From contig JBJEQG010000028.1 of assembly GCA_051881635.1 (NCBI GenBank), positions 1-24,848 of the forward strand: DNA of 24,848 nt, given 5' to 3'. The notes under the pieces are model-generated. The model saw only the letters and a list, made by a program, of their open reading frames with translations, made no database searches and was not told where the DNA came from. Below are positions 15,783 to 24,128 of this stretch, piece after piece; the stretch's first letter is position 1, and the number at the start of each line of letters is the position of its first letter. The position numbers and the translations under genes were made by a program. This stretch comes from JBJEQG01 sp051881635. GTDB taxonomy: Bacteria; Bacillota; Clostridia; Oscillospirales; Acutalibacteraceae.

Positions 15783-16634
15783 TTATTGAAGTCCCGCACC
15801 GATTTTTGCCGCTGTTAATGTATTCTGCATGAGCATGGCGATTGTCATTGGTCCAACACCGCCTGGTACAGGAGTAATATAAGATGCAATCGGCTCAACG
15901 GCGGCAAAATCAACATCACCGCACAGCTTTCCGTTTTCGTCACGGTTCATGCCAACATCAATAACCACTGCACCCTCTTTTACCATATCGGCAGTTACAA
16001 ATTTTGCTTTGCCGACAGCGGCAACCAAAATATCGGCGTTCTTACAAATTTCTTTTAGATTTTGTGTTTTGCTGTGGCAAATCGTAACCGTACCGTTTTC
16101 GTGAAGCAGAAGCATAGCCATTGGTTTGCCGACAATATTACTGCGTCCGATAACAACACAATTTTTGCCTGAAACTTCAATACCAGATGCGTGCAAAAGT
16201 TCCATAACACCCGCCGGTGTACATGGCAAAAAGTGATAATCGCCAATCATGATTTTACCAACATTAGATGCATGAAAAGCATCAACATCTTTTTCGGGTG
16301 CGATTGCGGCGATGACAGCCTTTTCATCAATATGTTTCGGCAACGGAAGTTGAACAAGAATACCGTCAATATCGGGTTTTTTGTTCAGCTTGGCAACCAA
16401 AGCAAGCAGTTCTTCCTGTGTTGTTTCCTGCGGCAAAGCATATTCTTCGGAAATAAATCCAACTTCTTCACAGGCTTTTTTCTTGTTATTGACATAGACA
16501 CGGGAAGCAGGATTATCACCAACAATAACAACCGCCAAACCGGGTGTTATCCCCTCCTCAGCAAGTTTTTCGACCTCAGCTTTTACACGCTCTTTGACCG
16601 CTTTTGAAATTTCCTTACCGTTAATAATTGCCAT
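15783..16634 (-). CDS. folD: Bifunctional methylene-THF dehydrogenase / methenyl-THF cyclohydrolase
   Basis: Interconverts 5,10-methylene-, methenyl- and 10-formyl-tetrahydrofolate; formyl-THF is the carbon donor for two steps of IMP synthesis, which links it to the nearby purine cluster. The 283-residue protein has the catalytic YVNNKKKA segment (Tyr48, Lys52), DVDAFH with Asp118, the cofactor loop GRSNIVGKP at 163-171 and PGGVGPMT at 257-264. GAGGAA precedes the ATG by five bases. It has its own promoter and a leader with two small hairpins, and is followed by the aminotransferase. Confidence 0.98.
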   Translation of the reverse strand: MAIINGKEISKAVKERVKAEVEKLAEEGITPGLAVVIVGDNPASRVYVNNKKKACEEVGFISEEYALPQETTQEELLALVAKLNKKPDIDGILVQLPLPKHIDEKAVIAAIAPEKDVDAFHASNVGKIMIGDYHFLPCTPAGVMELLHASGIEVSGKNCVVIGRSNIVGKPMAMLLLHENGTVTICHSKTQNLKEICKNADILVAAVGKAKFVTADMVKEGAVVIDVGMNRDENGKLCGDVDFAAVEPIASYITPVPGGVGPMTIAMLMQNTLTAAKIGAGLQ

Positions 16635-16720
16635 TACTATTCCTCATTTCTGCCTCACGGCAATTTATATTAGGGCTTTGCCCTCTTTGATTTTCCATAT
16701 AATTTATCCTAACAAAATTT

Positions 16721-16749
16721 ATTTTATCATATTGTCTGTTATTTATCAA
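16721..16749 (-). promoter_or_regulatory. Sigma-A promoter of folD
   Basis: On the minus strand TTGATA (16744-16749), 17 bases, TAAAAT (16721-16726). The 13 bases AATATGATAAAAT around the -10 also occur in the rplU promoter. The leader of about 80 nt holds AGGGC-AAA-GCCCT and TGCC-GTGA-GGCA hairpins. Confidence 0.82.
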
Positions 16750-16821
16750 TACTGAGGAATAAACACAATTTATCTTTGTTTTCAGATTAGAGGATTTTTT
16801 TGTTTACGAAAATATAAAACA

Positions 16822-16854
16822 AGGCTCCTCACCGTCAAAATCAGTGAAGAGCCT
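16822..16854 (-). terminator. Terminator of the RNHCP-protein gene
   Basis: A 10-bp stem with one G-T pair (16823-16832 with 16844-16853), followed on the minus strand by TTGTTTTATATTTT. It lies about 40 bases after the stop codon. Confidence 0.75.
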
Positions 16855-16893
16855 CTTTTACAGTTTAAGTATGCCGAGTGTTAAACGGCTATT

Positions 16894-17322
16894 TTACCAC
16901 TTCAATTCTCCATCTCCGCCCATGAGCTTTGTCATTTCCTCAATTTTCTCTAAGGGAAATGGAGGTGACGAAATCGGTTTCATTGCAAGTGACATAAGTT
17001 TCATGGGATTATCATCGGCTGCAATTCGATTAGAGCTTAACGCTCCGCAAATTCTGCAACGGTGGATAATCGCCCACTCACCATGTTTTCTTACCCATAC
17101 GGCAATAGGTTCCATAACACCGCCGCAGTCGGCTTCACGATCGCCCGGCTCGTTATCCAAATGCCGGCTTGACAGGCAATACGGACAGTGGTTTCTATGC
17201 TCACTGCCTGCTCCATTCGGAACAACCGTTCTTCCGCATACCTTGCAAACAAAAGTTTCATCGCATGGGTGTGATTTATAATAGCCTTTTTCAAATGATT
17301 TTTTCTTATTTTCCCTATTCAT
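16894..17322 (-). CDS. RNHCP-domain zinc-ribbon protein
   Basis: A 142-residue cytoplasmic protein named after its RNHCP signature, seen here as HRNHCPYCLSSRHLD (42-56). Six cysteines form three pairs likely to hold zinc: CKVC 26-29, CPYC 46-49 and CRIC 89-92. The basic N-terminus (NRENKKKSFEKGY) could contact nucleic acid. The biochemical role of the family is unknown. I placed the start at the ATG at 17322, eight bases after AGGAGGG; upstream in-frame codons run into a 14-bp hairpin. The gene has its own terminator and no operon partner. Confidence 0.85.
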   Translation of the reverse strand: MNRENKKKSFEKGYYKSHPCDETFVCKVCGRTVVPNGAGSEHRNHCPYCLSSRHLDNEPGDREADCGGVMEPIAVWVRKHGEWAIIHRCRICGALSSNRIAADDNPMKLMSLAMKPISSPPFPLEKIEEMTKLMGGDGELKW

Positions 17323-17359
17323 AGGGTTTACCCTCCTAAAAGTAAAATCGTAAACCTTT

Positions 17360-17393
17360 CGGGAGGCTTGTTGGATATGCAGCAAACCTCCCG
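17360..17393 (-). promoter_or_regulatory. Long hairpin just upstream of the RNHCP-protein gene
   Basis: CGGGAGG (17360-17366) pairs with CCTCCCG (17387-17393); after one mismatch TTG pairs with CAA and two to three more pairs continue to a six-base loop. On the minus strand it sits about 15 bases before the AGGAGGG ribosome binding site. The arm contains CCTCCC, which is itself complementary to that site, so an alternative fold could hide it. A T-tract is lacking, so it is not an ordinary terminator. Confidence 0.55.
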
Positions 17394-17464
17394 GTTATGC
17401 TACAATCACACTCAATTTGTTAATTTTCTTCAAACAACATTCTCCTTAAAATAAATTTTATTTA

Positions 17465-17489
17465 TAATCAGGCCTTAACAGCCGGATTA
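17465..17489 (-). terminator. Probable terminator of the GNAT gene
   Basis: TAATC and GGC (17465-17473) pair with GCC and GATTA (17481-17489) around one mismatch. On the minus strand it is followed by TAAATAAAATTTTATTTT. It lies 26 bases after the acetyltransferase stop. Confidence 0.5.
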
Positions 17490-17515
17490 ACTTAATTTTT
17501 TCAAATACCATAACT

Positions 17516-17989
17516 TCATAGTCTGCATAACATAATGTATTCTTCATTATTTTCATCAACAATTTCAAAACCAACCTTTTGATACATTTTTACTGCATAA
17601 TTCATTTTTTGTACTGCAAGCGATACTTGTGTATAACCATTATTACGAAGCATATTCAACATCTGAAACATCATATCCGTGCCAATTCCATAGTTTCGAT
17701 ATTCCTCATACAACGAAATTGCAAGCGAGGGTGTATTATTATCTATATGTCCGTAGTCATTCATAAATCTTACCCAAACCGCTCCAACTATTTTATCACC
17801 TATTTCTGCAACCAGAGCCATATCGCCTTTTTTGTTACCAAAATTATTGACATATACCTGTAATTCAGGCTGAGTAATAATTGTTTTTGGTGGAGGTTCT
17901 ATCCCTTCAGGAACAAAAACAGCCTCATATAAAAAATCATTTAATAACTGTATTTCTTCTGGCTTTATTTGTCTTATTTTATAGGTCAT
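17516..17989 (-). CDS. GNAT-family N-acetyltransferase
   Basis: A 157-residue acetyl-CoA-dependent acetyltransferase of unknown substrate. The acetyl-CoA loop RNYGIG (98-103, the R/Q-x-x-G-x-G pattern) follows the strand SLAISLYEEY, and the C-terminal NYAVKMYQKVGFE (130-142) is the usual motif B region. The ATG at 17989 has GGAG six bases upstream; a longer frame reaching 18046 has no ribosome binding site. It has no clear functional partner: an unrelated small membrane protein lies upstream and a zinc-ribbon gene downstream. Confidence 0.9.
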   Translation of the reverse strand: MTYKIRQIKPEEIQLLNDFLYEAVFVPEGIEPPPKTIITQPELQVYVNNFGNKKGDMALVAEIGDKIVGAVWVRFMNDYGHIDNNTPSLAISLYEEYRNYGIGTDMMFQMLNMLRNNGYTQVSLAVQKMNYAVKMYQKVGFEIVDENNEEYIMLCRL

Positions 17990-18086
17990 ATAAAACTCCA
18001 ATTTTAACAAAATAATTTTTGATGTGAACGACAGTTGATACAGCATTTTGTTATAATGATTTTACGGTCATTTTTAATTTTGAATA

Positions 18087-18434
18087 TCAATCATCAGGGA
18101 CAAAAGTTGTTGGAAAATCAGGGTCATTTTCTTTCCAATAGCTGTCAATTCCCCAAAATGCTTCAACACCTTTATTCCGTCCTATGTGGTTTCCTTGTTC
18201 ATCATAAGCATAGCCGTTCCATTTTGTAATTTTATAAAACAATCCAATATAATCGCAAGAACCTCCATCATTCATCGGATTTTTATAAAATGCACACATA
18301 GGGGTCATATCATTACTAATCATTGCATAGTCAATCGCAAAAGTTACGCCTGAATAAGCAAAAATAACCGCAATTACAATAATTATACTAATAATAATCT
18401 TGAACTTTTTTGGTATTTTTTTCTTCTCTTTCAT
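18087..18434 (-). CDS. Small membrane-anchored protein of unknown function
   Basis: A 115-residue protein I do not recognise. A basic start (MKEKKKIPKKFK) is followed by one transmembrane helix at about 12-34 (IIISIIIVIAVIFAYSGVTF), placing residues 35-115 outside the cell. The outer part is rich in Trp, Tyr and Asp/Asn, has two Cys (47 and 60) that could form a disulphide, and ends FPTTFVPDD. The ATG at 18434 follows AAGGAGGG by seven bases. It has a strong promoter at 18519-18547 with two AT-rich palindromes upstream, so it looks independently expressed. Confidence 0.85.
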   Translation of the reverse strand: MKEKKKIPKKFKIIISIIIVIAVIFAYSGVTFAIDYAMISNDMTPMCAFYKNPMNDGGSCDYIGLFYKITKWNGYAYDEQGNHIGRNKGVEAFWGIDSYWKENDPDFPTTFVPDD

Positions 18435-18518
18435 TAAATTTCCCTCCTTTTTAATATTGATGATAGTTTTATAACATCTTTGACAAGTTACATTAACCAT
18501 AAATTGATATTTAAATAA

Positions 18519-18547
18519 AATATATCACTTTTATTTTTATAAGTCAA
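18519..18547 (-). promoter_or_regulatory. Sigma-A promoter of the small membrane protein
   Basis: On the minus strand TTGACT (18542-18547), 17 bases, TATATT (18519-18524). Confidence 0.82.
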
Positions 18548-18560
18548 CACTTTTTCGACA

Positions 18561-18602
18561 TTTTTATATAAAAATAAATTTTGTTTATATTTTTATATAA
18601 AA
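18561..18602. repeat. Two copies of an AT-rich palindrome
   Basis: TTTTTATATAAAA occurs at 18561-18573 and 18590-18602, 29 bases apart. Each copy contains the self-complementary TTTTATATAAAA. The pair begins 14 bases upstream of the -35 box of the small membrane protein gene, where it could act as an UP-element or as a double operator. Confidence 0.7.
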
Positions 18603-18617
18603 GATTTGAGTATTAAA

Positions 18618-18644
18618 AAAGCTATGTTTTTTCAACATAGCTTT
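18618..18644 (-). terminator. Terminator of the ymfF-ymfH-lgt-TPR operon
   Basis: An 11-bp perfect stem (AAAGCTATGTT 18618-18628 with AACATAGCTTT 18634-18644) with a five-base loop, followed on the minus strand by TTT and AT-rich sequence. It lies about 40 bases after the TPR-protein stop. Confidence 0.85.
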
Positions 18645-18682
18645 AAAAAATACTGTTCCATTATATTGATATTGGAAAATTG

Positions 18683-20413
18683 TTAAATGATTTTTACGGT
18701 TATTTCTTCAACCTGACCGCTTTCCCGCAAAGCCTTGATATGCTCTAAATCTATGGTAGCTGTGATTGCATGAAAATCTTTGGTATATTTAGAACTATCC
18801 ATACTCTCTAATTGGAGTTCGTTATAAAAGTCATTCAAAAAAGAAATTTCTGACAGATAGCCGTTTCTGAAAAAGAGCGTAATATTGCTTTTTTCTGGTT
18901 CTTTAATGTTATGCAACAATTTGTGGGCTCCACGACTCATATACTGCATACCGTTGATACCTACCGCATTAGCTACCACAGCGGCAAAATCCCATGACGG
19001 CATATAATTATGTATGCCGAATACGGTTGTGCCGTTTTTGAAATTATATGCTAAATGGAGATAATCATAAAAATCAAGAGTATTTGGAACACAAATATAA
19101 ACAAAGTCATTATCGGAAATTATTTGGAAAGTAAAGAAAGTATCTTTATCTTCTTCATCATGCCCTTTGTAATTTTGTATTACCTGTTCGGCAAATACTT
19201 TGGAACATTTCGCCTTAATCCAACGCTCATAGACCAAAGTATCAAATCGGATTGCTTTTATATCTTCATCATTCCAAGCGGCGTCCAAAACATTGCTGCG
19301 GCAAACCAATTCTGTCATATTTTCGATAAACTCTATGCTTTCATTGATATTAAAATCCGTAAGAAAATACATAAAGAAACCGCCGCCCAAAAGCAACGCC
19401 GTAAAATAATCTTCCCACGAATTATAATGGCATTTCGCCTCGTCCATAAGCGGAACAAAAAAAGATGAAAAAGCGTCCGATTGAATTATACCACACGCAA
19501 AGGCTTGTCGTGCCAAACCAATCTTTTCGCTGATGTCCCATGCCGATAAACCGCCGTCCGGTACCCATGCGGATATATTTTCAAAAAAACGAATACATGC
19601 TTCCCATGTTTTCTGTCCGTTATCGTCCAACTGTTTCAAGTCCAAAACGGGGATTCCCTTTTTGTAACTTAAAAAATTTTCATAGTGGCGTCCGACAAAA
19701 AATTCTCTCCGCATGGCGGCCTCTAAGGTTTCCATATCCCGAATATCATACGCTTCAAGTAGCCATTGCTTAACGGCTTCACTATCTTCGGCATCTTGAT
19801 AGTTTGCATAAATGCCACGATTTAAGCCAAGTGGCTCTTCTCTGCCTGCAATCGTGCGGACAGCGGGCAAAAAGCTCAAAATTAAAGCAAAGCTTTCTGC
19901 ATCGTATGGTATCATTTTCATATCTTCCGGTGTTTCCTGAACACGCTCTTTCATTCTTTTTGAAAGATTTTTTGAAGCATGACGCAACTCGGAAAATTCA
20001 TTTTGAATGGCGTCCTCGCATAACTGACATTGTGGCTGCAAATTCAATGCGGCTGTATTATCGGGATCTTCTTTCATCGCATGGTGATAACAATACAGTG
20101 CTTTCAGTTCCTTAGACTCCATATAATATCCATAACCTAAAAGAGCATATGCCCTTGCTTTATCGGCAGGGGTTTGACAGCGTTTATACAATTTTATAAG
20201 TTCCTCTCGGGCAACACCATATTCGCCGTTACAATTCAAAGCATGAATTGCAGTAAGCCACAAATGATTGCTCCACTGTTTATAAGGAACTCTCTGAACA
20301 GCATCAATAATTTTATTGTAATCATGGCTTTCAAACCATTCGTCTAAAACTTCATAAATTGGGTCGTTATCGTCAATCTGTCCATTCTCGTCCAATGTAT
20401 AACCAACATTCAT
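18683..20413 (-). CDS. Large protein with N-terminal TPR-like helices, function unknown
   Basis: A soluble 576-residue protein without signal peptide or membrane helix. The first ~145 residues look like tetratricopeptide repeats: helical pairs around WLTAIHALNCNGEYGVAREE, KARAYALLGYGYYMESKELK and ALYCYHHAMKEDPDNTAALN, the last with the TPR-like DPDN turn. The rest is a long alpha/beta region rich in Trp, Phe and Tyr that I cannot assign. ATG at 20413 follows AAAGGAG by eight bases. It starts 38 bases after lgt and is the last gene of the operon, which hints at an envelope-related or housekeeping scaffold role, but that is inference from context only. Confidence 0.85.
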   Translation of the reverse strand: MNVGYTLDENGQIDDNDPIYEVLDEWFESHDYNKIIDAVQRVPYKQWSNHLWLTAIHALNCNGEYGVAREELIKLYKRCQTPADKARAYALLGYGYYMESKELKALYCYHHAMKEDPDNTAALNLQPQCQLCEDAIQNEFSELRHASKNLSKRMKERVQETPEDMKMIPYDAESFALILSFLPAVRTIAGREEPLGLNRGIYANYQDAEDSEAVKQWLLEAYDIRDMETLEAAMRREFFVGRHYENFLSYKKGIPVLDLKQLDDNGQKTWEACIRFFENISAWVPDGGLSAWDISEKIGLARQAFACGIIQSDAFSSFFVPLMDEAKCHYNSWEDYFTALLLGGGFFMYFLTDFNINESIEFIENMTELVCRSNVLDAAWNDEDIKAIRFDTLVYERWIKAKCSKVFAEQVIQNYKGHDEEDKDTFFTFQIISDNDFVYICVPNTLDFYDYLHLAYNFKNGTTVFGIHNYMPSWDFAAVVANAVGINGMQYMSRGAHKLLHNIKEPEKSNITLFFRNGYLSEISFLNDFYNELQLESMDSSKYTKDFHAITATIDLEHIKALRESGQVEEITVKII

Positions 20414-20451
20414 CTTTATCACTCCTTTCCGTTTGAGAAATGAATATAACA

Positions 20452-21381
20452 TTATTCTTCGGGTGGCGGTGCAGTTTCTGATGTTTCTTCAATTTTTTCA
20501 GAATCATTAACAGCAGAAACTTCCTGTTTGACGACAGTTTCAATGTCAGCAGATACGGTATTTTTATTGTCATTAGAAAGTGTATCAACTGCTTTATATG
20601 TGCGTTTTCTGAATACAATTAAAAGCACAATGCCTATCACACAAGTTAATGCCGCTAAAAGCTGTGAAACCCGAATATCACCAAATGGCAGATATAAACT
20701 GTCTGTTCGCAAGCCCTCAACAATCATTCGCTCAAAACCGTACCATACTAAATACAACAGAAAAATTTGTCCGTCATATTTACGGAATTTTTTGCTGAAA
20801 AAGTGCAGAAGAACAAATCCGAGCAAGCACCACAAGGATTCATACAAAAAACAAGGGTGTACAGCAACACCATTTGTATTTTCGCTCAACATTCCCCACG
20901 GCAAATCCGTCGGTGTACCAAATGCCTCCTGATTGAAAAAATTGCCCCAACGCCCTAAACCTTGCCCAATCAAAAAACCTAAAACGGCAACATCAAGTAT
21001 GGCAGGAATTGAAATTTTTTTAATTTTGGCTGTAATACAGCCGCCCAACAAGCCGCCAATAATTCCGCCGTAAATCGCCAAACCGCCGTTATGAATCATA
21101 AGGACTTCATCGAGGTGCTGAATATAATAATCCCAACGGAATAAAACATAATATAATCTTGCCCCGATAATTCCTGTAATTAAACCAATTAAAACACAAT
21201 CAAAAAAGCTGTCTTTATTTATACCAAAGCGTTTTAGTGCAAAAAGGGCATACAATAACGCAAGCAAAAAACCTGTACCAATGATGATACCGTACCAATA
21301 AACTTTAAAATCACCTATGGCAAATGCCACTTGGTTAATGTCTATACTCCAACCTAATTTTGGAAATTCCACTGTAAACAT
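20452..21381 (-). CDS. lgt: Prolipoprotein diacylglyceryl transferase
   Basis: Transfers a diacylglyceryl group from phosphatidylglycerol to the lipobox cysteine of pre-lipoproteins, in the cytoplasmic membrane. The 309-residue protein has about seven hydrophobic helices, an NGGLAIYGG loop near 98-106 and the family signature GRWGNFFNQEAFG at 143-155. After the last helix there is an unusual acidic, Ser/Thr-rich tail of about 45 residues ending APPPEE, longer than in most family members and probably disordered. GAGAGGTG lies five bases before the ATG at 21381; the in-frame TTG at 21396 overlaps that site. It begins 11 bases after ymfH. Confidence 0.97.
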   Translation of the reverse strand: MFTVEFPKLGWSIDINQVAFAIGDFKVYWYGIIIGTGFLLALLYALFALKRFGINKDSFFDCVLIGLITGIIGARLYYVLFRWDYYIQHLDEVLMIHNGGLAIYGGIIGGLLGGCITAKIKKISIPAILDVAVLGFLIGQGLGRWGNFFNQEAFGTPTDLPWGMLSENTNGVAVHPCFLYESLWCLLGFVLLHFFSKKFRKYDGQIFLLYLVWYGFERMIVEGLRTDSLYLPFGDIRVSQLLAALTCVIGIVLLIVFRKRTYKAVDTLSNDNKNTVSADIETVVKQEVSAVNDSEKIEETSETAPPPEE

Positions 21382-21392
21382 AAATGCACCTC

Positions 21393-22652
21393 TCAACGCA
21401 CAATAGAAAGGGCAGTATTATCGGCATCAAGTCGGTTTTCCAAAAAGCGGTTGACATCATCTAAGGTCAAATCCGCAACCGCCTCAATACTTTTGAACAA
21501 TTCACAGTCATTAAAAGCATAAGTTATCATAACATTGGCGGTGTCGGAATTTTTATTCAAAACAGAAATGTTCCGTCCGTAAACATCACGCTTTGCCCAT
21601 TCAAAATCTGTTTGCGAAATACCTGTTTCATGCAGTTTTCTAACAGCAGAACGGATATAATCAGCGGTTTTTTCGGGATTGTTAGATTCACCTGAGAAAA
21701 TAACACCTTCGTAATGGTCGCCACTGAAAAATTCCGCATTAAATGTTGCATTTATTAGTTCAGCGTCCAAAAGTTCTTTATAAAGCTGTGAGGACTCACT
21801 TGTAAAAGCGGTCAGCAAAATATCCATGCAGGCATAATCATTTTCGGTATATTTTTCCTGTGGACGATGCTTAAATCCTAATTGAAACAGCGGTATTGTG
21901 ACATCTAATTTTTGCTCAATAAAGGATTGTGACACAGCATACGGCTCTTCGGGGAATACAGACACTGTATCAAACGGCTCAGCGGTTTTTAATTTTTCAT
22001 CGGCAATCTTCAAAACCGTTTCGGGGTCAACATTGCCAACAACGCTCAGATACATATTGTTCAGATTGTAATAAGCATTATAACATTGATATAATGCCTC
22101 AGGGGTAATATTCGCAATCGTTTCAACTGTTCCAGCTATATCTTTATTCACAGGGTGATTTTGATACATCGCTGTCAGTACATTCATCATGGAACGCCAA
22201 TCAGGAGAATCATCATACATTTTGATTTCCTGTCCGATAATACCTTGTTCTTTGGCAACCGTTTCCTTTGTAAAATAAGGGGTTGTGATTAAGTCGAGCA
22301 AAATTTCCAAAGAGGTTTCAAACTGTTGTGTACAGGAAAACAAATAACAGGTGGTATTAAACGAAGTGAAAGCATTAGCAGACGCTCCAGTTTTTGCATA
22401 CTTGGAAAACGCATCGCCATCTTCACTCTCAAACAGCTTATGTTCCAAATAGTGAGCAATACCGTCCGGTACGGAAATTTTTTCCCCGTGAGATATAAAT
22501 TTTGAATTGACTGAACCGAATTTCGTGCCGATAATCGCAAAAGCGGATTGAAACTCCTTTTTTGGATATACAAAAATATGCAAACCGGAACGGTGATGCA
22601 GTGCATAGTATTTTTCGTTAAAGCGTTCGCTTTTAATTTCAGTAAAACCCAT
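21393..22652 (-). CDS. ymfH: M16-family zinc peptidase, YmfH type (active subunit)
   Basis: A 419-residue member of the insulinase/processing-peptidase family. The inverted zinc motif HYLEH is at 67-71, with Glu142 in GIIGQEIKMYDD a good candidate for the third ligand, so this partner should be catalytic. Two alpha/beta M16 halves are evident from length and layout. Relatives in Bacillus are named YmfH; databases often call them EF-P 5-aminopentanol modification-associated proteins, a label derived from a genetic association rather than a shown reaction. GGAGGG lies five bases before the ATG, and the gene is 11 bases from both ymfF and lgt, so the three are cotranscribed. The native substrate is not known. 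Confidence 0.92.
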   Translation of the reverse strand: MGFTEIKSERFNEKYYALHHRSGLHIFVYPKKEFQSAFAIIGTKFGSVNSKFISHGEKISVPDGIAHYLEHKLFESEDGDAFSKYAKTGASANAFTSFNTTCYLFSCTQQFETSLEILLDLITTPYFTKETVAKEQGIIGQEIKMYDDSPDWRSMMNVLTAMYQNHPVNKDIAGTVETIANITPEALYQCYNAYYNLNNMYLSVVGNVDPETVLKIADEKLKTAEPFDTVSVFPEEPYAVSQSFIEQKLDVTIPLFQLGFKHRPQEKYTENDYACMDILLTAFTSESSQLYKELLDAELINATFNAEFFSGDHYEGVIFSGESNNPEKTADYIRSAVRKLHETGISQTDFEWAKRDVYGRNISVLNKNSDTANVMITYAFNDCELFKSIEAVADLTLDDVNRFLENRLDADNTALSIVR

Positions 22653-22663
22653 ATTTACCCTCC

Positions 22664-23929
22664 TTACGCTTTGCCTTTAAGTGTATAAACCGTATCCAAA
22701 ACAACACCCTGTGCCGCATGAATGATTTGTTCAGCGGTAATATCGTCCAACATTTTTGCCAGAGTGTAAGGGGATACATAGTTTCCTGCCATTTTACGGC
22801 TGATATAGAAGCGTTCGGACGCTGCCAAAGAGTCTAAATGTGAAACAAACGAGTTACGCAGTGCCAATTTTGCCGCATCAATTTCATCGGCAGTCAATTC
22901 ACCGTTTTGCAATTTTTTGAGTTGGTTCAAAATTTCTTCTTCGGCTTTTTCAATGTTTTTAGTTTCAACACCACTGTCAACCAAAAGAATTTTCTTCTCG
23001 GAAGAATACATTGAGGAACAATAATAGCAAAGGCTCATCTTCTCCCGAACATTGAGGAATAATTTGGACATGGGTGTGCCGCCAAAAACAGCGGACATCA
23101 TAACAGCGGCAAGATAATCTTCTATGCTGTTTCCAACTGAACAACGGAAACCTAAAACAAGCTTTGATTGAGAAACATCTTGCTCCTCTGTTACACACTT
23201 AACCGCACCTGCATTTTTATAAATACGGGTGAATGGTGTTGGTACTCTTGATTGATTTTTGAAAAAGTGTTCATAAGTTTCAAGAACACCGCTCGGTTCG
23301 GTTTCGCCCAAAAGCGTCAGTTCAACATGGGCATTACTGAGCATTTTTTGCCATTGTTCGGTCAAAATTTCAGCCGTCATATTTTTGACAGCCTCCGCAG
23401 AACCATAGGACGGATAGGCATATGGTTCGTCATCACACATAATCTGAATACAACGCTTGCCTGCATAGCGGCGTTTATCGTTATATTCCGCCTCAATATC
23501 CTCTAATATTTGGCGGCGTTCACGCTCAATATCGCTTTGAACAAACAAACCGTTTTGAAAATTCGGTTCAAAAATCATTGAACAAAGCAGTTGTGTTAAT
23601 TCTGAAAAAATCGGTGCTTTATCAAAAGCATAACAATCATTGATACTTGCACCTGAAAAAGTTAAAATCAGATTATCCCCTACTTTTGCCGTATGAGAAT
23701 AAATACTTGCACCGTAAAGCATAGACAGCTTTTGATTCAACTGTGTATAATCGGGATACTTTTGGCAGGTTTGAGTCAGTATATTGGCAAGCATTGAAGA
23801 CGCTGCGGCTGTTTGCTCATCAAGCGGCAGCAACAACGCCATGCTTGTTCGTCCTGTTTTAAAGCGGTGATCTTTCAAATAACTGAAATCCACACCGTCA
23901 CAAAGTGTTTGGACAACAAAATCCTCCAT
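22664..23929 (-). CDS. ymfF: M16-family peptidase homologue, YmfF type (non-catalytic partner)
   Basis: A 421-residue M16-fold protein that pairs with the next gene. The region where the HxxEH zinc motif should stand reads SSMLANILTQTCQKYPDY, with no ligands, so it is probably a structural or substrate-binding partner, as in the alpha/beta arrangement of mitochondrial processing peptidase. The C-terminal half keeps M16 features such as FGGTPMSKLFLNVREKMSLC, the glycine-rich loop and Arg-Glu-Lys. ATG at 23929 follows GGAGT by seven bases. It is the first gene of ymfF-ymfH-lgt-TPR. Confidence 0.92.
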   Translation of the reverse strand: MEDFVVQTLCDGVDFSYLKDHRFKTGRTSMALLLPLDEQTAAASSMLANILTQTCQKYPDYTQLNQKLSMLYGASIYSHTAKVGDNLILTFSGASINDCYAFDKAPIFSELTQLLCSMIFEPNFQNGLFVQSDIERERRQILEDIEAEYNDKRRYAGKRCIQIMCDDEPYAYPSYGSAEAVKNMTAEILTEQWQKMLSNAHVELTLLGETEPSGVLETYEHFFKNQSRVPTPFTRIYKNAGAVKCVTEEQDVSQSKLVLGFRCSVGNSIEDYLAAVMMSAVFGGTPMSKLFLNVREKMSLCYYCSSMYSSEKKILLVDSGVETKNIEKAEEEILNQLKKLQNGELTADEIDAAKLALRNSFVSHLDSLAASERFYISRKMAGNYVSPYTLAKMLDDITAEQIIHAAQGVVLDTVYTLKGKA

Positions 23930-23987
23930 TTAATCAACTCCGTTTTATTGTTATTTCTGTATCATTATACAAATACAATACAGGGTT

Positions 23988-24016
23988 ATTATACCATACT
24001 CCTGTTAAAAATACAA
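23988..24016 (-). promoter_or_regulatory. Promoter of the ymfF operon
   Basis: On the minus strand TTGTAT (24011-24016), 17 bases, TATAAT (23988-23993) preceded by TGG, an extended -10. A second TATAAT at 23964-23969 lies closer to the gene without a good -35 and may be an alternative start. Confidence 0.65.
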
Positions 24017-24076
24017 TCAACATAAAAAATCTTAATATGGATATTATTTATTCACAGATATTTTTCTTCAAATCAC

Positions 24077-24105
24077 TTGACGCAAGAAGAAAAATTATAT
24101 ATAAT
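24077..24105 (+). promoter_or_regulatory. Sigma-A promoter of tRNA-Thr
   Basis: TTGACG (24077-24082), 17 bases, TATAAT (24100-24105), placing the transcription start about 17 bases before the tRNA. It is diverged from the ymfF promoter. Confidence 0.88.
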
Positions 24106-24128
24106 AGAAATTGTCGGTAAACCTATAT

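Noticed and set aside
16621..16698. 25-codon leader ORF overlapping the folD start
   Set aside because: The frame (MENQRGQSPN...) has no ribosome binding site; the two small hairpins explain the GC-rich blocks better.
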